A DNA stretch of 6,159 nucleotides, from assembly GCA_003531345.1 (NCBI GenBank), contig DQGZ01000216.1, positions 1-6,159 of the forward strand, read 5' to 3'. Positions 1 to 5,787 of the stretch are shown piece after piece (the stretch's first letter is position 1; each line of letters starts with the position of its first letter). Position numbers and translations under genes: made by a program. The notes below the pieces were generated by a model. The model saw only the letters and a program-made list of their open reading frames with translations, ran no database searches and was not told the origin of the DNA. Source of the stretch: Alphaproteobacteria bacterium. Lineage in GTDB: Bacteria > Pseudomonadota > Alphaproteobacteria > Rickettsiales > UBA8987.

Positions 1-575
1 CAAAAGAAGTTGGCAAAGGTGCGGGTCTGGGGCTTTCTACAGTATCAGGTATTATTCAGCAATCTGGCGGTAACATATTGGTTTCAAGCGAAGTAGGAAA
101 AGGAACTCAATTTGTAATTCTGCTAAAAAGATATGAGCGTAGCTTGAATGACCCAAAAGAAGTGAAAAACATAAAAACTGATGAAAAGCCCCAAGACCTT
201 ACTGGTCATGGCACTATTTTGATAGTTGAGGACGAGGACCCTGTAAGGCTATTTTCAACAAGAGCCCTAAAAAACAAAGGCTATAATGTACTTGATGCTT
301 TTTCTGGAGAAAATGCACTTGAAATAATCGAGCAAACTGGCGGTGATAAGATTGACCTTATAATATCAGATGTGGTAATGCCTGGTATATCAGGTCCTGA
401 AATGGTAGAAAAAGTACTTGCAAAGCACCCCAATATAAAAGTTGTGTTTGTTTCAGGATATGGTGAAGATGTTTTCTATCAGCAATACGGAATGGAAAGG
501 GAGTTTAATTTCCTATCAAAACCATACTCACTTAACCAACTTGCTGAAAAAGTTAAAGAATTACTCTCCAGATAG
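1..575 (+). CDS. cckA: Hybrid sensor histidine kinase CckA, C-terminal part (5' end outside window)
   Basis: The reading frame is already open at base 3 and runs to a TAG at 573-575, so only the end of the protein is seen; the TTG at 78 lies inside the kinase domain and is not a real start. The first codons give the end of a HATPase_c domain, with the motif KEVGKGAGLGLSTV (G2 ATP-binding box) followed by GIIQQSGGNILVSSEVGKGT. After a linker of about 25 residues comes a complete receiver domain starting GTILIVEDEDPVR. It has the acidic pocket, the phosphoacceptor Asp in IISDVVMPG (codon 369-371), the Ser in VFVSGYG and the Lys in FLSKPYS. This order and wording match CckA, the membrane kinase that passes phosphate through its own receiver to ChpT and on to CtrA and CpdR in alphaproteobacteria. 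That role is family knowledge; the sensing and HisKA parts are not visible. Another hybrid kinase is possible but less likely. It converges on tolB. Confidence 0.88.
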   Translation, partial: KEVGKGAGLGLSTVSGIIQQSGGNILVSSEVGKGTQFVILLKRYERSLNDPKEVKNIKTDEKPQDLTGHGTILIVEDEDPVRLFSTRALKNKGYNVLDAFSGENALEIIEQTGGDKIDLIISDVVMPGISGPEMVEKVLAKHPNIKVVFVSGYGEDVFYQQYGMEREFNFLSKPYSLNQLAEKVKELLSR

Positions 576-644
576 TATTTTTAAATTATAAATACCATGC
601 AAAACTGAAGGCTTGCCAAAGTAGAAAATTTTATAGCAAGTAAC

Positions 645-668
645 GCTGAAAATTTATTCGTATTCAGC
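645..668. terminator. Possible weak hairpin between convergent cckA and tolB
   Basis: GCTGAA at 645-650 is the exact inverse complement of TTCAGC at 663-668, giving a 6-bp stem with a 12-base AT-rich loop in the 118-base gap where cckA and tolB converge. The place is right for a shared bidirectional terminator, but no long T-run follows on either strand and the stem is short. It may be chance. The rest of 576-693 shows no reading frame or RNA gene. Confidence 0.22.
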
Positions 669-693
669 ATAATTAATGAATATCAGGCACTTA

Positions 694-2022
694 TCACTTA
701 CTTAGTAGTGGGCTCCAGGCTGGGTCAGATGCCTCAGTGGCTGTTCCAATTTTTCTTAGGTTGTAGCCAGTTATATCAACACTATAAAGGAAGGTTTTTC
801 CAGCCATGCCACCATAGCCTGGGGTTTTACGGGAGAATATTATTACCCTGCCATTAGGACTCCACGTAGGGCCTTCATCAAGGTAGCTGCTGGTTAACAT
901 ACGCTCACCGCTGCCATCAGGTTTCATTACACCTATATAGAATTTCCCGCCTGCCATTTTAGTGAACGCAATAAGATCTCCTCGGGGAGACCAGACAGGT
1001 GTGGCGTATCTTCCATTACCATAGCTTATTCTTTTTACATTACTGCCATCTGCATTCATTACATATAATTGCTGGGTACCTTCACGGTCTGAGTTAAAAG
1101 TTATCTGTGAATCATCAGGAGAGTATGATGGAGATGTATCAATACCAGGGTGCGATGTAAGTTTTTTTACCCTTCTGGTTGCTAGGTCCATTGAATAAAT
1201 ATCAGAGTTGCCGTTTATTGATATTGAAAATATTGCCTTGGTGCCATCATTTGAAAATCTTGGTGCAAAACTCATGCCAGGCAGTTGACCTAAAATCTCC
1301 TCCCGACCAGTTGAGAGGTTGTATATATTAACCGACGGCAAACGGGTCCTATATGATAGATAGATAAGGCGTTGCATTGTTGGGTCAAAACGTGGAGTTA
1401 GAACTAAAGCCCTACCAGATGTTAAAAATATATTATTTGCTCCATCCTGATCCATTATAGCAAGCCGTTTTATTTTTCGTCTTGGGTCACCAGTTTCTGA
1501 AACATAAACGATACGTGTATCAAAATAACCTTTTTCGCCAGTTAAGTACTCATATATAGCATCTGATATCAAATGCCCTACACGCCTCCAGCCTTGTGCT
1601 GTTGCACGGAATGATTTTGCCAGTGTTTGCTTTCCAGTCAGAACGTCCCATAACCTGAACTGAACTTTTATCCTTCCATCTCCCTCGGATTCAACATAGC
1701 CAATAAGCAAAGCCTGAGACCTTATATTTTTCCAGCCGCTAAACTCAGGTATAGTGTTAATACCAGTTATATTCTGAATATAAGACCCCTTGTTAACAAT
1801 ATTAAATAAGCCAGAACGGTTAAGGTTGTTATCAATAACCGAGGTTATTCTTGCGCCAAGGCTGCTGTTAAAACTGTCTGGACCAACAAAGGCAGGTGTT
1901 GCTATACGTATAGGCTCAGATTTGCCCTGTGTGATATCAATCTTTAATACTGCATAGCTGCTATTTGGCAGGGTTAGTATAAGAATAAGTAATAATACGA
2001 AAAAATTCTTGTAAATAGCCAT
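694..2022 (-). CDS. tolB: Tol-Pal system periplasmic beta-propeller protein TolB
   Basis: This complete 442-residue protein is close to the usual TolB length (about 430). Residues 1-24 are a Sec signal peptide: a Lys near the start, a long Leu/Ile core, then NSSYA with a good cleavage site after Ala24. Residues of about 25-165 are the TolB N-terminal domain (KIDITQGKSEPIRIATPAF, then SGLFNIV and LLIGYVE). From about 168 to the end are six-bladed propeller repeats of the PD40 type, seen as repeated WSP/YSP/FSNDG and MDQDG/MNADGS/MKPDGS signatures (APRFSNDG 253-260, SPSYSPDD 297-304, TPVWSPRGD 341-349, GPTWSPNG 384-391, DPAWSP 433-438). By family knowledge TolB binds Pal and TolA in the periplasm and helps outer-membrane constriction at division. 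The ATG at 2022 puts the signal peptide at the N-terminus, which supports this start; there is no clear Shine-Dalgarno. The gene stands alone, convergent with cckA and divergent from the rodZ-like gene, without the usual downstream pal. Confidence 0.95.
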   Translation of the reverse strand: MAIYKNFFVLLLILILTLPNSSYAVLKIDITQGKSEPIRIATPAFVGPDSFNSSLGARITSVIDNNLNRSGLFNIVNKGSYIQNITGINTIPEFSGWKNIRSQALLIGYVESEGDGRIKVQFRLWDVLTGKQTLAKSFRATAQGWRRVGHLISDAIYEYLTGEKGYFDTRIVYVSETGDPRRKIKRLAIMDQDGANNIFLTSGRALVLTPRFDPTMQRLIYLSYRTRLPSVNIYNLSTGREEILGQLPGMSFAPRFSNDGTKAIFSISINGNSDIYSMDLATRRVKKLTSHPGIDTSPSYSPDDSQITFNSDREGTQQLYVMNADGSNVKRISYGNGRYATPVWSPRGDLIAFTKMAGGKFYIGVMKPDGSGERMLTSSYLDEGPTWSPNGRVIIFSRKTPGYGGMAGKTFLYSVDITGYNLRKIGTATEASDPAWSPLLSK

Positions 2023-2058
2023 TTATAACAAAAAATAAATTATGGTTCACTAAGCGGG

Positions 2059-2086
2059 ATAATAGATACAAAAAGTTAAAAAACAA
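2059..2086 (-). promoter_or_regulatory. Predicted sigma70-like promoter for tolB
   Basis: Read on the minus strand, TTGTTT (2086-2081) is followed after 16 bases by TATTAT (2064-2059), which matches five of six bases of the consensus -10 box and four of six of the -35 box. Transcription would start near 2052 and give a leader of about 30 bases before the tolB ATG at 2022. AT-rich DNA gives many chance matches, so this is a prediction from spacing and position only. Confidence 0.42.
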
Positions 2087-2090
2087 GAAG

Positions 2091-2118
2091 TTGATTAAAA
2101 ACTTATTTATCTTATTAT
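2091..2118 (+). promoter_or_regulatory. Predicted sigma70-like promoter for rodZ-ispG
   Basis: TTGATT at 2091-2096 is followed after 16 bases by TATTAT at 2113-2118. Transcription would begin near 2125, a little over 20 bases before the ATG at 2148. If correct, the TTG at 2091 is part of the -35 box and cannot be the start codon of the rodZ-like gene, so the promoter helps decide the start. The -35 box lies only 4 bases from the -35 box of the opposing tolB promoter. It is a pattern match without experimental support. Confidence 0.42.
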
Positions 2119-2147
2119 CTGCCCCTAATTTGTTGCAATTTTCAACC

Positions 2148-2918
2148 ATGAACATAAGCCAGAATGACGATAAAATTTTGTCGACTGAGTTTTTAGACCA
2201 GTTAAAAATAATTCGTGAACAAAAAGAAATATCAATTGATGAAATTGCTGAAAAAACAAATATTAAGCCTCAATATATCAGGGCCATTGAAGAGGCGGAT
2301 CTGGCGTCTTTACCTGGTGGTGTTTACAATAAGGCATATATAAGAAGCGTTGCGGAGTTTCTCGGGGTAAATATCAGGCAGTTTGAAAAAGCCGTTAACA
2401 TAGGCAATTTTAATGATAACACCCGTGTTAAAGTTGAATTCGGCAGGAATATATCAAAAATTAAGCCCAATAAAATGATAGTATTGCTAAGCCTGATTCT
2501 GGTTTGTTTATTATATTTTTCTTTTTTTGATAAAAACAAACAACCACTTTTACAAAATCATCAAAAGCTTGAAGGGAAAAAAATTTCTCCAGTAAAAACT
2601 GAAGTAAAGAAAATTTCTAACCGTGATTTTACGGTAAGTATAATTGCCCTTAAAGAAACAAATATCAAAATTAAAAATATATATTCAGAAGTTATCCGTG
2701 GGTATAATTTAAAAGCATTTGAAACCATAATTTTAAATGCAGATGAGGAAATTTATGCAGATGTTAGTAATATCAACAATCTTGAGATATATTTAAATGG
2801 AATTCTAGTTCCCAACGTGCAATCTTTAGTAAAAGAAGGCACTGGTTATAATTTTTCAGTTAATAGTTTATTTAAACTTATCCAGAATTCAACTAAGCAG
2901 AATGCAGCAAATGAATAG
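2148..2918 (+). CDS. rodZ: RodZ-like cytoskeletal/membrane protein with N-terminal helix-turn-helix and C-terminal DUF4115-like domain
   Basis: From the ATG at 2148 this is 256 residues. Residues of about 13-80 are a RodZ-type helix-turn-helix (HTH_25): FLDQLKIIREQKEISIDEIAEKTNIK, then YIRAIEEADLASLPGGVYNKAYIRSVAEFLGV. A Lys-rich stretch leads to one membrane span at about 109-126 (MIVLLSLILVCLLYFSFF). After a Lys-rich linker comes a periplasmic beta-rich domain (about 163-240; FTVSIIALKETNIKIKN ... EIYLNGILVP) that follows the RodZ C-terminal pattern. By family knowledge RodZ binds MreB through the HTH domain and keeps rod shape; the HTH is a protein-binding fold here rather than a proven DNA binder. 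The protein is shorter than E. coli RodZ (about 337) and lacks a long Pro/Thr-rich linker. A longer frame from TTG at 2091 adds 19 residues, but these would precede the HTH without reason and coincide with a predicted -35 box. It overlaps ispG by up to 17 bases, as expected for a cotranscribed pair. Confidence 0.8.
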   Translation: MNISQNDDKILSTEFLDQLKIIREQKEISIDEIAEKTNIKPQYIRAIEEADLASLPGGVYNKAYIRSVAEFLGVNIRQFEKAVNIGNFNDNTRVKVEFGRNISKIKPNKMIVLLSLILVCLLYFSFFDKNKQPLLQNHQKLEGKKISPVKTEVKKISNRDFTVSIIALKETNIKIKNIYSEVIRGYNLKAFETIILNADEEIYADVSNINNLEIYLNGILVPNVQSLVKEGTGYNFSVNSLFKLIQNSTKQNAANE

Positions 2919-4122
2919 AAAAATTACTCATAAGGTAAATGTTGGTAATGTTTTTGTCGGTGGTGGTGAGGCCGTAGTGGTTCAGTCAATGACTAATACT
3001 GACACTGAAGATGCGGTCGCAACTGCAAACCAGATACTTGAACTATGGCGGGCTGGTAGTGAAATAGTACGAATTACCGTAAACACACCAGAAGCGGCAA
3101 AACAGGTCGCAAAGATAAAAGATATTTTAATGGTAAAAAATTGTGATGTACCTGTGGTGGGGGATTTTCATTATAATGGTCACAGGTTGCTTACTGACTT
3201 CCCTGATTGTGCGGCAGCACTGGATAAATACCGTATCAACCCAGGTAATGTAGGGTTTGGCAAAAAGCGTGATACACAATTTGAAACTATGGTTGAAAAG
3301 GCAATTGAGTTTAATAAGCCTGTTCGTATTGGTGTTAACTGGGGCAGTCTAGACCAAGAACTTGTAGTAAAATTAATGGACGAGAACACAGCAAGACCAA
3401 CTCACCAACAGCAAGAGGCAGATGAAATAATGCGTGAAGCAATAATTCAATCATCTTTAATTTCTGCAAAACAGGCTGAAGAAATTGGTTTATCCGCAGA
3501 TAAAATTGTTATTTCAACTAAAACTTCCAGAGTACAAGACCTGATAAAAATATATATCGAGCTTTCAAAGCGCAGTAATTATGCACTTCATTTAGGTCTA
3601 ACTGAAGCAGGTATGGGCAGCAAAGGAATAGTTGCAACCACCGCTGCACTTTCATATTTATTACAGAATGGTATTGGTGACACTATCCGTGCATCACTAA
3701 CCCCACGCCCTAATGAATCGCGCACAACTGAAGTTCAGGTTTGCCGTGAAATATTGCAAACTATGGGTTTACGATCATTTACGCCACAAGTTATTGCCTG
3801 CCCTGGTTGTGGCAGAACCACTTCAACAACCTTTCAGGAATTGGCCGAGAAAATTCAGAATTATCTGTCAAATTCAATGCCAATTTGGAAAGAAAAATAC
3901 AAGGGTGTTGAAAAATTAAATGTTGCTGTAATGGGCTGTATTGTTAATGGCCCAGGTGAAAGTAAACATGCAGATATCGGAATCAGCTTACCTGGAAATG
4001 GCGAGGCGCCATCAGCCCCAGTATTTATTGATGGTCAAAAAACCCACACCCTACGAGGCGAAAAAATAGCAGAAGAATTTCAGGAAATAGTGGAAAGTTA
4101 TATTGTGAAGAGGTTTGGGTGA
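2902..4122 (+). CDS. ispG: 4-hydroxy-3-methylbut-2-enyl-diphosphate synthase (IspG/GcpE)
   Basis: IspG converts 2-C-methyl-D-erythritol 2,4-cyclodiphosphate to HMBPP, the penultimate step of the MEP isoprenoid pathway, in the cytoplasm with a [4Fe-4S] cluster and external electrons. The protein has 406 residues. The N-terminal TIM-barrel part shows VQSMTNTDTED (28-37), VVGDFHYNG (85-93), YRINPGNVG (110-118) and LGLTEAGMGSKGI (231-243). The C-terminal cluster domain carries the three Cys ligands and the Glu: ACPGCGRTTST (Cys300, Cys303) and VMGCIVNGPGE (Cys346, Glu353). It is the short bacterial type without the extra central domain of plant enzymes, though longer than E. coli IspG (372) because of a helical stretch at about 150-197, as in alphaproteobacterial homologues. 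ATG at 2902 or 2911 could be the start; they overlap the rodZ-like gene by 17 or 8 bases, and neither has a strong Shine-Dalgarno, so translational coupling is likely. All expected key residues are present. Confidence 0.96.
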   Translation: MQQMNRKITHKVNVGNVFVGGGEAVVVQSMTNTDTEDAVATANQILELWRAGSEIVRITVNTPEAAKQVAKIKDILMVKNCDVPVVGDFHYNGHRLLTDFPDCAAALDKYRINPGNVGFGKKRDTQFETMVEKAIEFNKPVRIGVNWGSLDQELVVKLMDENTARPTHQQQEADEIMREAIIQSSLISAKQAEEIGLSADKIVISTKTSRVQDLIKIYIELSKRSNYALHLGLTEAGMGSKGIVATTAALSYLLQNGIGDTIRASLTPRPNESRTTEVQVCREILQTMGLRSFTPQVIACPGCGRTTSTTFQELAEKIQNYLSNSMPIWKEKYKGVEKLNVAVMGCIVNGPGESKHADIGISLPGNGEAPSAPVFIDGQKTHTLRGEKIAEEFQEIVESYIVKRFG

Positions 4123-4278
4123 TAGCAATTTTAAAGAGTATAGATTGAGGGCATAATTAAAAAACTCAGGTTTGCTGAAAAATTTTATCAATCAATGCAT
4201 CTACAAATTTCATGACAACACTATCTAGACTCTCAGCTTATATTAAACCAACTATTTTTAATACAAAATTCTAGATAA
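4123..4278. other. Non-coding stretch after ispG
   Basis: All three plus-strand frames here are broken by stops within a few dozen codons, and no RNA gene or strong terminator is visible. Together with the transporter stub that follows, it makes up the 370-base gap between ispG and hisD. The 7-base inverted repeat ATCTAGA (4223-4229) / TCTAGAT (4270-4276) ends just before the stub begins; with a 40-base loop it may be chance. This stretch is perhaps decayed sequence of the same lost transporter, but I cannot recognise transporter motifs in it. Confidence 0.5.
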
Positions 4279-4506
4279 TATTGGGGTATTGCCTCATCAG
4301 GCATTGCATGGCAGGAATCAATAAAGCGCATAGGTGCTGTAAAAACCAGTTTAGTGTATTATACCATGCCTATTTTTACTAGCATAATGTCTGTAATTTT
4401 TTTAAGCGAACCAATACAAATTTATCATATAATTGGTTTTTGCTTTATATTACTGGGAATTATCGCTTCAAATATTATGGTAAAATACGAATCTAATCCA
4501 ACCTAA
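4279..4506 (+). pseudogene. C-terminal remnant of an EamA/DMT-family membrane transporter
   Basis: The frame opens after a TAA at 4276-4278 and runs 75 codons to TAA at 4504-4506. It reads YWGIASSGIAWQESIKRIGA, then VKTSLVYYTMPIFTS, then IMSVIFLSEPIQIYHIIGF and CFILLGIIASNIMVKYE. This is the closing part of the second EamA repeat in drug/metabolite transporters: the small-residue helix, KRIGA loop, hydrophobic helix with the conserved Pro (MPIF), the SEP signature after it, and a final helix ending in basic residues. A full protein has about 280-300 residues and ten helices; here only about the last three exist. There is no ATG, GTG or TTG until well inside the frame (GTG in SLVYY, ATG in TMPIF), so it is a 5'-truncated leftover. 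It overlaps the 3' end of hisD by 14 bases on the opposite strand. Family members export amino acids or other metabolites; the substrate cannot be inferred. Confidence 0.78.
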
Positions 4507-5785
4507 TTTTTACCGATAGGGCATGCCCATCAAGGCGCTCCTCATTTGCTATTTTTATTATATCTTTTGCTAACGCTTTAAACCCATCCTCTGAAGCCTT
4601 TATCATAGAAGTTCTTTTTAGAAAATCATACACACCAAGCCCTGAAGAGAAGCGAGCAGTGCCATAAGTAGGTAACACATGGGAAGGGCCAGCTATATAA
4701 TCTCCAAATGCTTCTGGCGTATAAGCACCTAGAAAAATTGCCCCAGCATTTAATATTTTCTTGGAAATCTGCTCAGGATTATCGGTAATTATCTCTAAGT
4801 GTTCAGGCGCAATTATATTCGCTATAAGTGGTGCACTATCTTCAAGGCTATGCACTATAAAACATACACCGTTATTTTTTATTGACTTAAGAGCTATCTC
4901 CCGCCTGTTTATTTTTTCTATGGCAATTTCCAGCTCTTTATTTACACTTTTGGCAAATTGTTCACAACTGCAAACCAATATACATCTTGCATTTTCATCA
5001 TGTTCCGCCTGTGATAGCAAGTCTGCTGCGACCCAGCGTGGGTTAGAATTTTTATCTGCTATTACCATAATCTCAGATGGGCCTGCCACCATATCTATCC
5101 CTACCTTACCAAAAACCTGACGTTTTGCTTCTGCCACATAAGAATTTCCAGGGCCAACTATTTTCTCAACTGGTACTATTGTTTCAGTTCCATACGCCAT
5201 TGCTGCAATAGCCTGTGCGCCACCTATTTTGTATATTTCAGTTATTCCACATATTCTTGCTGCAACAAGTATTAACTTATTTACCTCACCGTTATTAGCG
5301 GGGGTTACAACAACCATACGGTTCACCCCAGCTACTATGGCAGGAACCGCATTCATTATAACAGAACTCGGGTAAAATGCCTTCCCACCAGGAACATATA
5401 AGGCTACTGACTGAACTGCACCCCATTTCCACCCTAATGTAATACCATCTTTATCTGTATATTTTTCATCAAGCGGTATCTGCCTTTCATGATAGTCCTT
5501 AACCCTTAAATACGCTTTATTCAGCGCAGAAAACATCTCTTTCTCGCAGCTCTTATATGCCTCCTCAATCTCATCAACAGGAACCTTTAAGGTGTTTTTA
5601 TCAATAGAAAAATTATCAAATTTCTCCGTATATGAGAACAATGCCTGATTGCCTTTGGTCTTAACATCCTTGATTATTTTCTCAACTGAGGCTTTTACCT
5701 GCTCATCAATTGATGTTTCGGGATATGCCACATCATATAAACTCTGTTCAAAATCACCAGATGTTATGTTAACCAACCTAAGCAT
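4493..5785 (-). CDS. hisD: Histidinol dehydrogenase HisD
   Basis: HisD catalyses the last two oxidations of histidine synthesis, L-histidinol to L-histidinal to L-histidine, using two NAD+ and a zinc ion; it is a cytoplasmic homodimer. At 430 residues it matches the family (E. coli 434). Visible motifs in order: ALYVPGGKAFYPSSVIMN (128-145), IGGAQAIAAMAYGT (187-200), VGPGNSYVAEAKRQVFG (210-226), and the signature from about 230 to 262 (GIDMVAGPSEIMVIAD, then DLLSQAEHD). The zinc ligands expected from the E. coli enzyme are present as Gln259, His262, Asp362 and His421, and the catalytic pair as Glu328-His329 in APEHLEI. The ATG at 5785 lies 2 bases after the hisG stop, so the two are cotranscribed and perhaps coupled; an AGGGG sits about 12 bases before the ATG, a rather distant ribosome site. 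Its 3' end overlaps the transporter remnant. Nothing is missing from the enzyme. Confidence 0.97.
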   Translation of the reverse strand: MLRLVNITSGDFEQSLYDVAYPETSIDEQVKASVEKIIKDVKTKGNQALFSYTEKFDNFSIDKNTLKVPVDEIEEAYKSCEKEMFSALNKAYLRVKDYHERQIPLDEKYTDKDGITLGWKWGAVQSVALYVPGGKAFYPSSVIMNAVPAIVAGVNRMVVVTPANNGEVNKLILVAARICGITEIYKIGGAQAIAAMAYGTETIVPVEKIVGPGNSYVAEAKRQVFGKVGIDMVAGPSEIMVIADKNSNPRWVAADLLSQAEHDENARCILVCSCEQFAKSVNKELEIAIEKINRREIALKSIKNNGVCFIVHSLEDSAPLIANIIAPEHLEIITDNPEQISKKILNAGAIFLGAYTPEAFGDYIAGPSHVLPTYGTARFSSGLGVYDFLKRTSMIKASEDGFKALAKDIIKIANEERLDGHALSVKIRLD

Positions 5786-5787
5786 TA

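Noticed and set aside
78..575. TTG at 78 as the start of a stand-alone response regulator
   Set aside because: The frame continues upstream to the window edge and encodes the kinase G2 box, so the TTG is an internal Leu codon of a hybrid kinase.
2091..2147. 19-residue N-terminal extension of the rodZ-like protein from TTG 2091
   Set aside because: The extension precedes a complete HTH domain that already has a normal ATG start at 2148, and the TTG coincides with a predicted -35 box.
1961..2155. Small minus-strand frame upstream of tolB
   Set aside because: It overlaps the tolB signal-peptide region in another frame and the divergent promoters; its composition only reflects AT-rich DNA (Phe/Leu/Asn-rich) and matches no family I know.
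3713..3919. Frame-shifted plus-strand frame inside ispG
   Set aside because: It overlaps the iron-sulfur domain of ispG in another frame and shows no domain pattern.
4290..4305. Hairpin TGCCT-CATC-AGGCA as a terminator of ispG
   Set aside because: The stem is only 5 bp, no T-run follows, it is about 170 bases past the ispG stop, and the bases are explained as codons of the transporter remnant.
4761..5120. 119-codon plus-strand frame opposite hisD
   Set aside because: It lies wholly inside hisD on the other strand, and hisD is certain from its catalytic motifs; the frame is an antisense shadow rich in Ser and Ile.
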